Of a stretch of 64,000 nt of DNA, positions 14,986 through 23,380 are shown one piece after another. The stretch spans positions 1-64,000 of the forward strand of contig NZ_NHOY01000104.1 of assembly GCF_002252755.1 (NCBI RefSeq). The letters run 5' to 3'. The position numbers and the translations under genes were made by a program. How positions within the stretch are numbered: the first letter of the stretch is position 1; the number at the start of each line of letters is the position of its first letter. This DNA comes from Halorubrum sp. Hd13. GTDB lineage: Archaea > Halobacteriota > Halobacteria > Halobacteriales > Haloferacaceae. The notes under the pieces are model-generated. The model had not been told where the DNA came from and searched no databases. It saw only the letters and a list, made by a program, of their open reading frames with translations.

Positions 14986-15115
14986 AGTTTGAACCCAGCG
15001 GTCCACCGATGAAACGGCCGTTCCGTTCCGATCGGTTGCTGGTTACTCTCCGATTAACCGTACCCCCTTATGTACTTACTGGCATAAATATCAGAGGCGA
15101 AAATTAGCTCCACAC

Positions 15116-15132
15116 GGTCAACTACGTTGACC
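15116..15132 (+). promoter_or_regulatory. Perfect palindrome GGTCAAC-TAC-GTTGACC before HTH gene
   Basis: Seven-bp arms, no mismatch, centre TAC, ending 14 nt before the ATG at 15147. A TATA-like CATAAATAT lies at about 15082-15091, so the palindrome overlaps or directly follows the expected transcription start. That is a classic repressor site. The first product of the transcript has a putative DNA-binding segment, and autoregulation is the simplest reading. Confidence 0.5.
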
Positions 15133-15146
15133 TGTAAGCGATCCGT

Positions 15147-15923
15147 ATGGAACCCACGGCCCGGTCCCTCGCCCGGACGTACAGCGATCGCGTCTATCCG
15201 GACCCGTGGGAGAAGGTCCTCGACTACCGCCGCGTGCGCGAGTACGCCGCCGAGCACCCGAGCGCCGGCCGGGTGCGCGTCGGCAACGCCCTCGACCTCC
15301 CGAACGAGCGCGTCAGGGGGTGGCTCGAAGGCACGGTCCCCGACCCGGTCCGAGCGATCGACGCGGCGATCGACCGCGGCTGGCTCGATCCGGACCCCGA
15401 GGGCGAGGCGGCCGCCGCGCTCGTCGCGCTGATCGCGCACGTCCTCGCGGGCGGGAGCGTCTCGGCCGAGAGCTACGTCCCCGCGGTGACGCCGGGCGAG
15501 CGGGTCGACGCCGCGGAGATCCGCCGCGCCTTCGAGCGCGTCGACGTCGAGACGACGCGCCGGAACGCCGACGCCGCCGGCCGCGCGACCGAGGTCGTCC
15601 CCACCCGCGACGGGACGGTCCTCGGTCGGTGCCTCGTCACGACGGGCGTGCCGACCGGCGCGAAGACGTCGTTCGACCGGCTCCCGTCGGTCGTGTGGGA
15701 CGTGCCGCGCCCGGTCCGACGGTCGTTCGCGCGGACCTACGTCCGCCACCGCGGGCTGAACTACGCGGGCAAGTCGACGACCCGGATTCAGGTCGACCGG
15801 CCGGGCTCCTTCGTCGCGGACCTGCGGGACCTGCTCGCGGACGTGCTCGACGGGCGCGTCACCGCGTCCGACGCCGGGGTCACCGTCTCGGCCGACGCCG
15901 CGCGGGAGCTCGGCGTGGAGTAG
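15147..15923 (+). CDS. Hypothetical haloarchaeal protein with putative N-terminal HTH
   Basis: A 258-aa protein. Residues about 40-75 (GRVRVGNALDLPNERVRGWLEGTVPDPVRAIDAA) look like a helix-turn-helix in the style of homeodomain-like resolvases (recognition helix around NERVRGWLEG). The central and C-terminal regions include RNADAAGRATEVVPTRDGTVLGRCLVTTGVPTGAKT and a basic patch RRSFARTYVRHRGLNYAGKSTTRIQ. No catalytic signature is recognised. The palindromic operator candidate directly upstream supports a regulatory role. The name of the family is not known to me. Confidence 0.75.
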   Translation: MEPTARSLARTYSDRVYPDPWEKVLDYRRVREYAAEHPSAGRVRVGNALDLPNERVRGWLEGTVPDPVRAIDAAIDRGWLDPDPEGEAAAALVALIAHVLAGGSVSAESYVPAVTPGERVDAAEIRRAFERVDVETTRRNADAAGRATEVVPTRDGTVLGRCLVTTGVPTGAKTSFDRLPSVVWDVPRPVRRSFARTYVRHRGLNYAGKSTTRIQVDRPGSFVADLRDLLADVLDGRVTASDAGVTVSADAARELGVE

Positions 15924-15988
15924 CGCCGGCCGCCGTCGGTCCCGTTTTGTTGAAAGCGATTAAATACTCTCGGCGAATCGGTCCGGAT

Positions 15989-16123
15989 ATGGGCGTCTCA
16001 GAGATACTCGAGGGAAAGAACCTCTCGCATCGCCAGATGGGTGCGATCATGATCGGCTGGCTGGTGCTGGTCACCGTCGTCTCCGTCGGGCTGCTGCTGT
16101 ACACGTCGTTCAACTTCGCGTAG
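15989..16123 (+). CDS. Small single-pass membrane protein
   Basis: A 44-aa protein: short charged N-terminus (MGVSEILEGKNLSHRQMG) followed by one transmembrane helix, AIMIGWLVLVTVVSVGLLLY. Short haloarchaeal membrane proteins of this kind are common and uncharacterised. A TATA-like TTAAATACT at about 15959-15967 lies about 25 nt before the ATG, indicating an independent leaderless transcript. Confidence 0.7.
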   Translation: MGVSEILEGKNLSHRQMGAIMIGWLVLVTVVSVGLLLYTSFNFA

Positions 16124-16187
16124 CGCGCGGTCGACGAGCCCGGCGGACGCGTCCCATTTTTGTCGGTCGTCGCCGTCGGTGCTCGGT

Positions 16188-16823
16188 ATGGTTCGCGACG
16201 GCGATGCGCACGACCGGGGGGAATCGGACGCGAGCGGCGAGCGCGGCGGTTCGGACGCCGACGCCGCGACCGACGGCGGCACCGATCGCCGGCTCGTCGC
16301 CGGCTGGGAGGGGCGGTACTACGAGGACTTCGCGGTCGGCGACGTGTACAAGCACCCGTACGGGCGGACGGTGACCGAGACGGACAACGTCTGGTTCACC
16401 AACCTCTCGATGAATCTCAACCCGATGCATTTCAACGAGGCGTACGCCGCCGAGACGGAGTTCGGCGAGCGCCTCGTCGACGGCACCTTCGTCATCGCGC
16501 TGGCGGTCGGGATGAGCGTCATCGACGTGAGCGCCAACGCCACGGCGAACCTCGGCTACGACGAGATCCGCCACCACGCGCCCGTCTTCCACGGCGACAC
16601 GCTGTTCGCGGAGTCGGAGGTGCTCGACAAGCGCGAGTCCGACTCGCGCGATCGCGTCGGCATCGTCACCACCGAGCTGCGCGCGTACAACCAGAACGAC
16701 GAACTCGTGCTCTCCCTGGAGCGCACGCCGATGGTCCTGAAACGCTCGCACGCGCAGCCGAGCGCGGCGCGGCCGACGGGGTGGCCGGCGGGGGTCGGCA
16801 CCCAGCCGGAGGACCTGGAGTGA
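16188..16823 (+). CDS. MaoC-like dehydratase
   Basis: A hot-dog fold hydratase (211 aa). After a roughly 40-residue disordered acidic extension comes GRYYEDFAVGDVYKHPYGRTVTETDNVWFTNLSMNLNPMHFNEAYA. It contains the MaoC catalytic Asp/Asn-His pattern in the form NLSMNLNPMHFNE, then GERLVDGTFVIALAVGMSV. Such enzymes hydrate enoyl-CoA thioesters or act in the methylaspartate cycle; the exact substrate cannot be set from sequence. The ATG at 16188 is favoured over the GTG at 16179. It is followed by an MFS gene in the same direction. Confidence 0.85.
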   Translation: MVRDGDAHDRGESDASGERGGSDADAATDGGTDRRLVAGWEGRYYEDFAVGDVYKHPYGRTVTETDNVWFTNLSMNLNPMHFNEAYAAETEFGERLVDGTFVIALAVGMSVIDVSANATANLGYDEIRHHAPVFHGDTLFAESEVLDKRESDSRDRVGIVTTELRAYNQNDELVLSLERTPMVLKRSHAQPSAARPTGWPAGVGTQPEDLE

Positions 16824-16832
16824 CCCGGTCGC

Positions 16833-16868
16833 CCGGCGCTCGCGGCAACTCCGGCGCTCGCGGCAACC
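16833..16868. repeat. 18-bp tandem duplication
   Basis: CCGGCGCTCGCGGCAACT at 16833-16850 is followed directly by the same unit with one change at 16851-16868, in the short spacer between the MaoC and MFS genes. It is probably replication slippage. Confidence 0.75.
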
Positions 16869-16917
16869 CCGGCGGCTACCCTCGAAGCTATCCCCGCCGA
16901 CGGAGAACGGGCGGCCG

Positions 16918-18198
16918 ATGGACCGCGCCGAGCGACGGATCGTCGCCTTCACCGCCGGCTCGCACGGGCTTGTCCACACCTACGAGCTCTCGATCCCGAT
17001 CCTGCTGACGGTGTGGATCGCGGAGTTCTCGACGACCGCGGCCACGCTCGGCCTCGTCTCCACGGTCGGCTACGGGCTGTTCGGCGTCGGCGCGCTCCCC
17101 GGCGGCATCCTCGTCGACCGGTTCGGCTCCAAGTCGCTCATCCTCGCGTGTCTCGGCGGGATGGCCGCCTCGTTCCTGCTCGTGAGCGTCGCCCCGAACC
17201 TGCTCGCGCTCGCGCTCGCCATCGCCGTGTGGGGCGTCACCGCGAGCGTCTACCACCCCGCGGGGCTGTCGCTGATCTCCAAGTCGGTCGACCGCCGCGG
17301 GACCGCGCTCGGCTACCACGGGATCGGCGGCAACCTCGGCATCGCCCTCGGGCCGCTGGCGACCGCGCTGCTCCTCCTGGCGTTCGACTGGCGGGTCGTC
17401 GCGGCCGCGCTCACCGTTCCCGCCGTCGTCGTCGCCGCCTACGGCCTCACCGTCGACGTCGACGCCGCGCTCCCGGAGTCCGCGGTCGTCGACGGCGGCG
17501 GCGAGGGTTCGGCCGCCGCCGACGAAACGGGCGACGGCACCAAAGGCGAGGTGTCGCCGTCGACGATCGTCGACGACACGCGGGTCCTGCTCGCCGGCGG
17601 GTTCCTGATCGTGTTCGCGTTCGTCACGCTCAGCGGGCTCTACTACCGGACGTTCCTCACGTTTCTCCCGGACCTCCTCGGCGACGCCCTCGGCGGGTTG
17701 GTCGACGTCCAGCTCATCGATCCGGAGAGCCCGTACGCCGAGGAGTTCGACCTCGCGCGGTACCTGTACGTCGCCGTCCTCATGGTCGGCGTGCTCGGCC
17801 AGTACCTCGGCGGTCGGATCGCCGATTGGGTCCGCCCGGAGCGGGGACTGATCGCTCTCATGTCCGTCCTCGCGGTCCTCGCGCTGCTGTTCGTCCCCGC
17901 CGGCGCGACCACCGCGTCGTTCCTCGCGGTCTCGCTCGCGCTCGGAGTCGCGCTGTTCACCGTACAGCCGCTCTCGCAGGCGACGGTTGCGGCCTACTCG
18001 CCGAGCGAGGCGCGGGGGATCTCGTTCGGCTACACCTACCTCGGCATCTTCGGCGTCGGATCGCTCGGCGCCGCGCTCGCTGGGACGGTTCTCACCCGTG
18101 CGGGCCCCCGCGAGCTGTTCCTCGTGCTCGCCGTCATCGCGGTCGTCGGCGCGCTCGCGGCGGCCGCGATCTCCCGGTTCGCGACCCGGCGGGACTGA
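16918..18198 (+). CDS. MFS transporter
   Basis: A major facilitator superfamily permease (426 aa) with about 12 hydrophobic segments and a central acidic cytoplasmic loop (residues about 190-215, ESAVVDGGGEGSAAADETGD). The motif-A-like loop between helices 2 and 3 is GGILVDRFGSKSLI. VYHPAGLSLISKSVDRRGTALGYHGIGGNLG is characteristic of the FSR/NarK-like sugar or drug efflux branch. The substrate is not predictable. It is probably cotranscribed with the MaoC gene, or has its own promoter in the 94-nt spacer. Confidence 0.9.
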   Translation: MDRAERRIVAFTAGSHGLVHTYELSIPILLTVWIAEFSTTAATLGLVSTVGYGLFGVGALPGGILVDRFGSKSLILACLGGMAASFLLVSVAPNLLALALAIAVWGVTASVYHPAGLSLISKSVDRRGTALGYHGIGGNLGIALGPLATALLLLAFDWRVVAAALTVPAVVVAAYGLTVDVDAALPESAVVDGGGEGSAAADETGDGTKGEVSPSTIVDDTRVLLAGGFLIVFAFVTLSGLYYRTFLTFLPDLLGDALGGLVDVQLIDPESPYAEEFDLARYLYVAVLMVGVLGQYLGGRIADWVRPERGLIALMSVLAVLALLFVPAGATTASFLAVSLALGVALFTVQPLSQATVAAYSPSEARGISFGYTYLGIFGVGSLGAALAGTVLTRAGPRELFLVLAVIAVVGALAAAAISRFATRRD

Positions 18199-18220
18199 CG
18201 ACGCGGGTCGCGCGCGTCGG

Positions 18221-18695
18221 TCACTCCTCGGACCGGTGGTCGTCGCCTTCGGCGTGGTCGTCGCCCTCGTCGTGGTCACCTTCGCCGTGGTCGTCGCCTT
18301 CACTGTGGTCGTCGTCCCCGCCGTGGTCGTCGCCCTCGTCGGCCTCTTCGCCGACCGCTATCCGCACCGGGCCCTCGTCTCCGGGATCGTCGCCGCCGTC
18401 GTCCACCGGCGCGTGGTCCGGCTCGTCGCCGTCCGCGTAGTCGTCCAGCGTCGCCTCGCGGTGGTCGCCGCGCTCGCCCTCCAGTTCGCTCAGCGCGTAG
18501 CCGACGGCGTAGCCGGTCGATCCCCCGAGGAAGGCGCCGATCCCGGCGCCGATCGGGCCGCCCCGAGCCCACGAGCACCGCCCCCGTGAACCCGCCGACC
18601 GTGGCGGCTCGCTCCGCTTCTCGCTCGGCCCGCGTGCGGTCCCGGTCGGCGATCCGATCGGCGGCGTGGCCCTCGTCGTGGTCGTGATGGGTCAT
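18221..18695 (-). pseudogene. Glycine-zipper protein with His/Asp-rich tail, frameshifted
   Basis: Reading from 18695, the frame begins MTHHDHDEGHAADRIADRDR and continues EAERAATVGGFTGAVLVGSG. Then the frame changes near 18555-18570 in a G/C run. The continuation in another frame is GPIGAGIGAFLGGSTGYAVG, then YALSELEGERGDHREATLDD, ending in a tail built from repeats of DDHGEGDHDEGDDHAEGDDH to the stop at 18221. A glycine zipper (GxxxG repeats) implies membrane insertion or oligomerisation, and the His/Asp tail could bind divalent metals. A single-base deletion would restore one 157-aa protein, so this is either a recent frameshift or a sequencing error. No start exists for the downstream part alone. 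Confidence 0.6.
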
Positions 18696-18764
18696 ACCCG
18701 ACGGTAGGGGCTCCGACGGTCTATACGCTTCGCCGATAAGGGACGAGGGGGGCGAGCGGAGCGA

Positions 18765-20066
18765 TCAGACCGTGTGTTTCGCCTCTTCCGCGTCGTCGAC
18801 GACCTCGATCCCGCGGTTGTTCACCGCGTGGGGGTCGAGCCCCTGCTCCTGCAGGAACTGCTTGTAGATGCGTTCGACCGTCTCGCCGTCCTTCTGTCGG
18901 TCGCTGGCGTGGTCGCACAGCTCCACGAGGTTCTCCGGCACGTCGTTCTCGTGGACGATCCAGTGGTTGATCGTGTCCGAGAGCCGGCGGATGGGCGAGG
19001 TGAAGTGGCCGTAGATGTCGAAGTTGAGCGCGTGATGGCCGCCGAACGGGTCGTTCATGTACTTCGCGCGGGGCATCACCTTCAGCACGGCGCGCTGGAT
19101 CTTGTTGAGCTGCCGGCCGGGCGACTCCTCGAGGGCGGCGTTGACCGCCTTGCGCGGGTCGTCGCCCCACGCGCTACCCGGGATTGAAACCCCGTCGAGC
19201 TCCTGGATCTCCGTGAGCGCCTCGCTCCACTGGTCGGGGGTCGGCTGCGGGTGGACCCGGTACATGGCCTCGACGCCGCGGTCCCACATCAGGGTGTGCG
19301 TCACCGCCTTGTTCGCCTTCAGCATCGACTCCTCGATGATGGTGTGTGCGCGGTCGCGGCGCGGGTTCAGGACGAGCGAGCCGTCCTCCTTGCGCTGCTC
19401 GTGCATCCGGTCGGCGAGCTCGAAGGCGAGTTCGTTCTCCTCGCCGAGGGGGAGCGAGGGGTCCTCCAGCCGCTCCTCGCACTGCTTGTAGGTGAGCCGC
19501 TCGTCGGAGTTGATGACGGACTTGTAGATGTCGATGTCCTCGAACGAGAGCGTCTCGTCGTCGATCTCCATCTCGACGGTGTGCGCGAGCCGGTCCTCGT
19601 TAGGGACGAGCGAGCAGACCGTCTCGGCGAGCACCGGCGGGAGCATGTGGATCGTGTAGTCGGGCAGGTAGACGGTGTTCGCCCGCTTCACCGCCTCCTC
19701 CCACATCGCCGTGTCGGGCGTGACGTAGTGGGTGACGTCGGCGATGTGGACCCACAGCCGGTAGGCGCCCTCCTCGCGCTCGATCGAGATCGCGTCGTCG
19801 AAGTCCTGCGCGTCGACGGGGTCGGTGGTCCAGGTCGTGAGATCGCGGAGGTCCTCGCGCTCGTCGATCTCGGCTTCGATCTCGTCGTACACGCCCTCGG
19901 TCCGGGTCTCCGCCTCGCGGAGGACCTCGTTCGGGAACTCGTCGGGGATCTCGAACTCCTCGAACAGGTCCGCCCGCTTGTCGGCGAGGCGGTCCGCCAG
20001 CTCCGGCGTGATCGTCACGGGCCCCTGGTCCTCGGCGGACCCCGGTTTCGGCTCGTCGTCTGACAT
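18765..20066 (-). CDS. rnr: RNB domain ribonuclease (RNase R/II family)
   Basis: A 3'-5' exoribonuclease (433 aa). The RNB catalytic core begins with the Asp cluster TTDPVDAQDFDDAISIE, which binds Mg2+, then LWVHIADVTHYV, YLPDYTIHMLPPVLAETVCSLVPNEDRLA, and near the C-terminus GHHALNFDIYGHFTSPIRRLSDTINHW. It is shorter than bacterial RNase R and lacks cold-shock and S1 RNA-binding domains. This matches the haloarchaeal RNase R reported as essential in Haloferax. It is a monocistronic gene; 99 nt upstream, in the same direction, is a membrane protein gene. Confidence 0.93.
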   Translation of the reverse strand: MSDDEPKPGSAEDQGPVTITPELADRLADKRADLFEEFEIPDEFPNEVLREAETRTEGVYDEIEAEIDEREDLRDLTTWTTDPVDAQDFDDAISIEREEGAYRLWVHIADVTHYVTPDTAMWEEAVKRANTVYLPDYTIHMLPPVLAETVCSLVPNEDRLAHTVEMEIDDETLSFEDIDIYKSVINSDERLTYKQCEERLEDPSLPLGEENELAFELADRMHEQRKEDGSLVLNPRRDRAHTIIEESMLKANKAVTHTLMWDRGVEAMYRVHPQPTPDQWSEALTEIQELDGVSIPGSAWGDDPRKAVNAALEESPGRQLNKIQRAVLKVMPRAKYMNDPFGGHHALNFDIYGHFTSPIRRLSDTINHWIVHENDVPENLVELCDHASDRQKDGETVERIYKQFLQEQGLDPHAVNNRGIEVVDDAEEAKHTV

Positions 20067-20160
20067 ACCGGGACCAACGCGGGTCCGTTAGAAAGGCCTG
20101 TCGGGGGCGCAGGAGCGGCCGCGCCAGACCGGGGGCGGGAGTGTCGGAGGCATCGCCCGC

Positions 20161-21054
20161 CTACCCGACAATCACGCCGAGGACCGGCGAGAGCGCGACC
20201 GCCGCGACCGTCAGCGAGACGAGCCCGAGAACGACCGGCACCGCCGACCGGCCCACCAGCCGGAGCGCGGTCCGACGCGCGCTCGCGTCGCCGACCACGA
20301 ACGGCGATCCGCCGGCGATCCGCGCTTTCACCTCGCCGACCGGAGCGTCCGGGAAGGCGGTCGCGTCGCCGACGACCGTCACGGCGTCGCCGGGGCGAAG
20401 AACGCGCTGGCGGTATCGACGCTTCGGGTCGCTTCCGACGGTTACCGGGCCGAGCTCCCACCCCGTCTCCGACTCATCCACCGCCTCCACCGCGTCCGTG
20501 AACCGGCGGACGCGCTCGGGCGGCGTCTCGTCGGCCGCGACTTCGACGTCCTCGTCGACGCCGAACGCGAAGCCGGCGGCCGCGGGGTCGACGCGAACGC
20601 CGACCCCGTCGACGACGACGCGGAACGGGACGCCCGCCTCGCCGGTGTCGATCGAGACCCACGATCGGCCCCTCCCTTGGCTGCGGTACTCCGACACGTC
20701 GTACGAGCAGCAGAGGCACCGCTCGTCGGTGAACAGAGCGGGGAGCGTTTCGGGGTCCTCGCCACCCGTGTCACCGCTCTCCCCGTCGTCTCCCCAGCCG
20801 CCGGACCCATCGGGCGCGTCCGACGCGGTCTCGGCGCGTCCGGTGATCCGCACCCGGCGGTCGCCCGGCTGCAGCGACCGGGGATCGGTCGCGGTCGCGC
20901 GGGCGACGCGGAGCGCGTCGAGCGAGCCCCGTCCGCCGTGAGCGAGGAACGCGAGCCCGACGAGCAGCGCACCGACGCCGATCAGGGTCGGGAGGGGATC
21001 GATCGGGGCCTGGATCGGAATCGGGGGGACGGCGGGCGTCAGGTGGAGGGACAT
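20161..21054 (-). CDS. Membrane protein, GIDE-domain-like
   Basis: A 297-aa protein with an N-terminal hydrophobic helix (about 25-42, TLIGVGALLVGLAFLAHGG) and a C-terminal pair of hydrophobic stretches (about 265-297, AVPVVLGLVSLTVAAVALSPVLGVIVG). The middle contains GDRRVRITGRAE, then TDERCLCCSYDVSEYRSQGRGRSWVSIDTGE, FRVVVDGVGVRVDP, and RYRQRVLRPGDAVTVVGDA. This order resembles the GIDE/MULAN-type membrane domain found in many prokaryotes. The function is unknown and the assignment tentative. It follows the zinc-protein gene at 21131 in the same direction. Confidence 0.65.
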   Translation of the reverse strand: MSLHLTPAVPPIPIQAPIDPLPTLIGVGALLVGLAFLAHGGRGSLDALRVARATATDPRSLQPGDRRVRITGRAETASDAPDGSGGWGDDGESGDTGGEDPETLPALFTDERCLCCSYDVSEYRSQGRGRSWVSIDTGEAGVPFRVVVDGVGVRVDPAAAGFAFGVDEDVEVAADETPPERVRRFTDAVEAVDESETGWELGPVTVGSDPKRRYRQRVLRPGDAVTVVGDATAFPDAPVGEVKARIAGGSPFVVGDASARRTALRLVGRSAVPVVLGLVSLTVAAVALSPVLGVIVG

Positions 21055-21130
21055 GCGTGCGTCCGGTTTCGAACGGCCCGAGGAAGGCGTGTCGGTCGGC
21101 GAGGCGAAGAGCGGTCCGGACCGAAGCGCG

Positions 21131-21475
21131 CTACCGGTCGCGGTCCGACGGTTCCCGGTCGCGATCGGATCGGCCGCGAGACTCGGCCGAGTCGGTGCCC
21201 TCGTCGGGCGCGACCGCGTCCGCGTACCGATCGAGGAACTCCTCGCGCGAGAGCCCGTCGGCCTCGATCGAACAGACGAGCGACTCCAGCCCGTCCCGGG
21301 GCTGGTGGCAGAGGTCGTCGTCGCAGTCTGTACAGAGGTACTCGAACTCCTTGTCGCGCCGGTTCCAGCGGTCCCCCTCCTTGTCGTACTCGCGCGCGTC
21401 CTCGCGCAGCAGCGAGTCGCCGCACGCGATGCAGGTCACCGTCCGCCGGTCCCGGCTCTTCCGGGATCCCCACAT
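21131..21475 (-). CDS. Small zinc-ribbon protein (DUF7562-like)
   Basis: A 114-aa protein with two CxxC pairs: CIACGDSLLREDAREYDKEG near residue 15 and LCTDCDDDLC near 48. The connecting phrase DRWNRRDKEFEYLC and the later CHQPRDGLESLVCSIEADGLS are conserved in a haloarchaeal family I recognise as DUF7562. The last 25 residues are low complexity (RGRSDRDREPSDRDR). It is probably a single zinc ribbon with unknown role. Confidence 0.7.
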   Translation of the reverse strand: MWGSRKSRDRRTVTCIACGDSLLREDAREYDKEGDRWNRRDKEFEYLCTDCDDDLCHQPRDGLESLVCSIEADGLSREEFLDRYADAVAPDEGTDSAESRGRSDRDREPSDRDR

Positions 21476-21603
21476 GTGCGCTACCTCGGTCCCACCCTAC
21501 TTAGCGTTTGGTGCGGAGCGGTCAGACCCGCGTCGCACGGGCGTCGTTCGAGGCGGACGCCGGCGACGTGCACACCTATAACGCTGGCACCGCTCCCCCC
21601 GGT

Positions 21604-22083
21604 ATGACGATCCGCGAATCCGACCTCCCCGGCGTCGGGAAGAAGTTCGAGATCGAACTCGACGACGGCGAGATGATCGTCGTCATCCACAACACGGGTA
21701 AACGCGAGCTGTTCCGCCGCCCCGACCCGGACGCCGACTCGGAGAGGGTGTTCGAGTTCGGCGACGACCTCGCCCGGACGATCGGGTCGATCGTCGAGGG
21801 CGCGTACTTCCAGCCGGTCGAGCCCGACACGCAGGAGACGACGCTGCCCGGCGGCATCCTCCTGGAGTGGTACGAGATCCAGCCGGGGTCGCCGCTGATC
21901 GGCGAGACGCTGGAGAGCGCGGACATCGGCGACCGAACCGGGCTCGCCGTCGTCGCGCTCCAGCGCGGCGACGGGGTCGTCGACAGCCCGAGCGCGGACA
22001 CCACGCTCCGCGAGGGCGACACGGTCATCGGGGTCGGGACGCCCGAGGACTGCGCGGCGTTCGAGGAGCTCCTCACCGGATGA
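21604..22083 (+). CDS. Cation:proton antiporter regulatory subunit (TrkA-C, KhtT-like)
   Basis: A 159-aa cytosolic protein. The N-terminal part MTIRESDLPGVGKKFEIELD matches the KhtT N-domain; the C-terminal part is an RCK-C/TrkA-C domain (LLEWYEIQPGSPLIGETLES, LREGDTVIGVGTPEDCAAFEELL) that binds a regulatory ligand. In Bacillus KhtT partners KhtU, a CPA2 K+/H+ antiporter; here the CPA2 gene follows 61 nt downstream in the same direction. The ATG at 21604 starts at the conserved motif. Confidence 0.88.
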   Translation: MTIRESDLPGVGKKFEIELDDGEMIVVIHNTGKRELFRRPDPDADSERVFEFGDDLARTIGSIVEGAYFQPVEPDTQETTLPGGILLEWYEIQPGSPLIGETLESADIGDRTGLAVVALQRGDGVVDSPSADTTLREGDTVIGVGTPEDCAAFEELLTG

Positions 22084-22144
22084 GCGGCCGCGACGACGCG
22101 GTCGGGGCGGCCCCTCGGGTCGCCCGTCTCGGGGGTAGCCGGTA

Positions 22145-23380
22145 GTGGCGCTGCTCGACGTCGGCGTCATGTTCGCCGCGGTCGCGGTCGCCGGGTGGGT
22201 CGCGAACCGCGCCGGTCAGTCCGTGATCCCCTTCTATATCGTCGCCGGGATGCTACTCGGGGAGTTCGTCCTCGGCCGGCTCTCCCTGCCGGCGGTCGGG
22301 ACCGTCTACGTCCCCGAGACGGAGTTCATCGCGCTCGGCGCGGAGCTCGGGATCGTCTTCCTCCTGTTTTTCCTCGGGCTGGAGTTCAACCTCGACCGCC
22401 TGCTCGCGCGACGGCGCCAGATCGGGACCGCGGGGACGATCGACCTCGCGAACTTCGGGGCCGGGCTCGTCCTCGGGTGGCTCGTCTTCGGCGCGTTCCT
22501 CCCGGCGTTTCTGACCGCCGGGATCGTCTACATCTCCTCGTCGGCGGTGATCACGAAGTCGCTCATCGACCTCGGCTGGATCGCCAACGACGAGGCGGAG
22601 CCGCTGCTCGGGACCCTCGTCTACGAGGACCTGTTCATCGCCGTCTACCTCGCCGTGGCCTCGGCGCTCGTGCTCGGCGGCGGCGACGTGGGCGCGGCCG
22701 CGGTCGACGTCGGTATCGCCGTCGGCTTCATCCTCGTGCTGCTAGGGGCGGTCCAGTTCGGCACGCCCGCGTTCGACCGGCTGCTGGCGACCGACAACCC
22801 GGAGTTCGTCGCGCTCAGGTCGATCGCGACCGTGGTGCTCGTCGCCGGCGCGGCGCTCGCGCTCGGCGTCAGCGAGGCGGTCGCCGCCTTCTTCGTCGGG
22901 ATGGCGTTCGCGTCGACGGAGTACGCCCACGGGGTCGAGACGCTGCTCGAACCCGTCCGCGACACGTTCGCGGCGGTGTTCTTCTTCTGGATCGGGCTCG
23001 TCACCGACCCGCTCCTGTTCGGCGGCGTGGCGGCGCTGATCGCGCTCGCGGTGCTCGTGACGACGCCGACGAAGCTCGTCACCGGCTTCTTCGCCGGGCG
23101 CGCCTTCGACCTCGACGCCAAGCGGTCGACCCGCGTCGCGCTCGGGATGACGACCCGCGGGGAGTTCTCGCTGATCATCGCGACGGTCGCCGTGACCGGG
23201 GCCGAGGCGGGGACGTTCGACCCGGCGGTCGCGCAGACGATCAACGCGTTCGCGGTCGGCTACGTCCTCGTGATGGCGATCCTCGGCACGACGCTGATGC
23301 AGTACTCCGGGCCGTTCGAGTCGATCGCGGTCTCGTGGCTGGATCGCGGTGCCGGTGATGCGGATGGCGATCGTTTATAA
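22145..23380 (+). CDS. CPA2 family cation:proton antiporter (KhtU/Kef-like)
   Basis: An integral membrane antiporter (411 aa, about 12 hydrophobic segments) of the monovalent cation:proton antiporter-2 family. Signatures: IPFYIVAGMLLGEFVLG, GAELGIVFLLFFLGLEFNLDRLL, SSSAVITKSLIDLGWI, and AVFFFWIGLVTDPLLFGG. It starts with GTG at 22145. It has no fused RCK domain; that role is probably taken by the TrkA-C protein encoded just before it. Likely role is K+ or Na+ export and pH homeostasis. The TAA stop is embedded in the TTTATAA of the element that follows. Confidence 0.92.
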   Translation: MALLDVGVMFAAVAVAGWVANRAGQSVIPFYIVAGMLLGEFVLGRLSLPAVGTVYVPETEFIALGAELGIVFLLFFLGLEFNLDRLLARRRQIGTAGTIDLANFGAGLVLGWLVFGAFLPAFLTAGIVYISSSAVITKSLIDLGWIANDEAEPLLGTLVYEDLFIAVYLAVASALVLGGGDVGAAAVDVGIAVGFILVLLGAVQFGTPAFDRLLATDNPEFVALRSIATVVLVAGAALALGVSEAVAAFFVGMAFASTEYAHGVETLLEPVRDTFAAVFFFWIGLVTDPLLFGGVAALIALAVLVTTPTKLVTGFFAGRAFDLDAKRSTRVALGMTTRGEFSLIIATVAVTGAEAGTFDPAVAQTINAFAVGYVLVMAILGTTLMQYSGPFESIAVSWLDRGAGDADGDRL

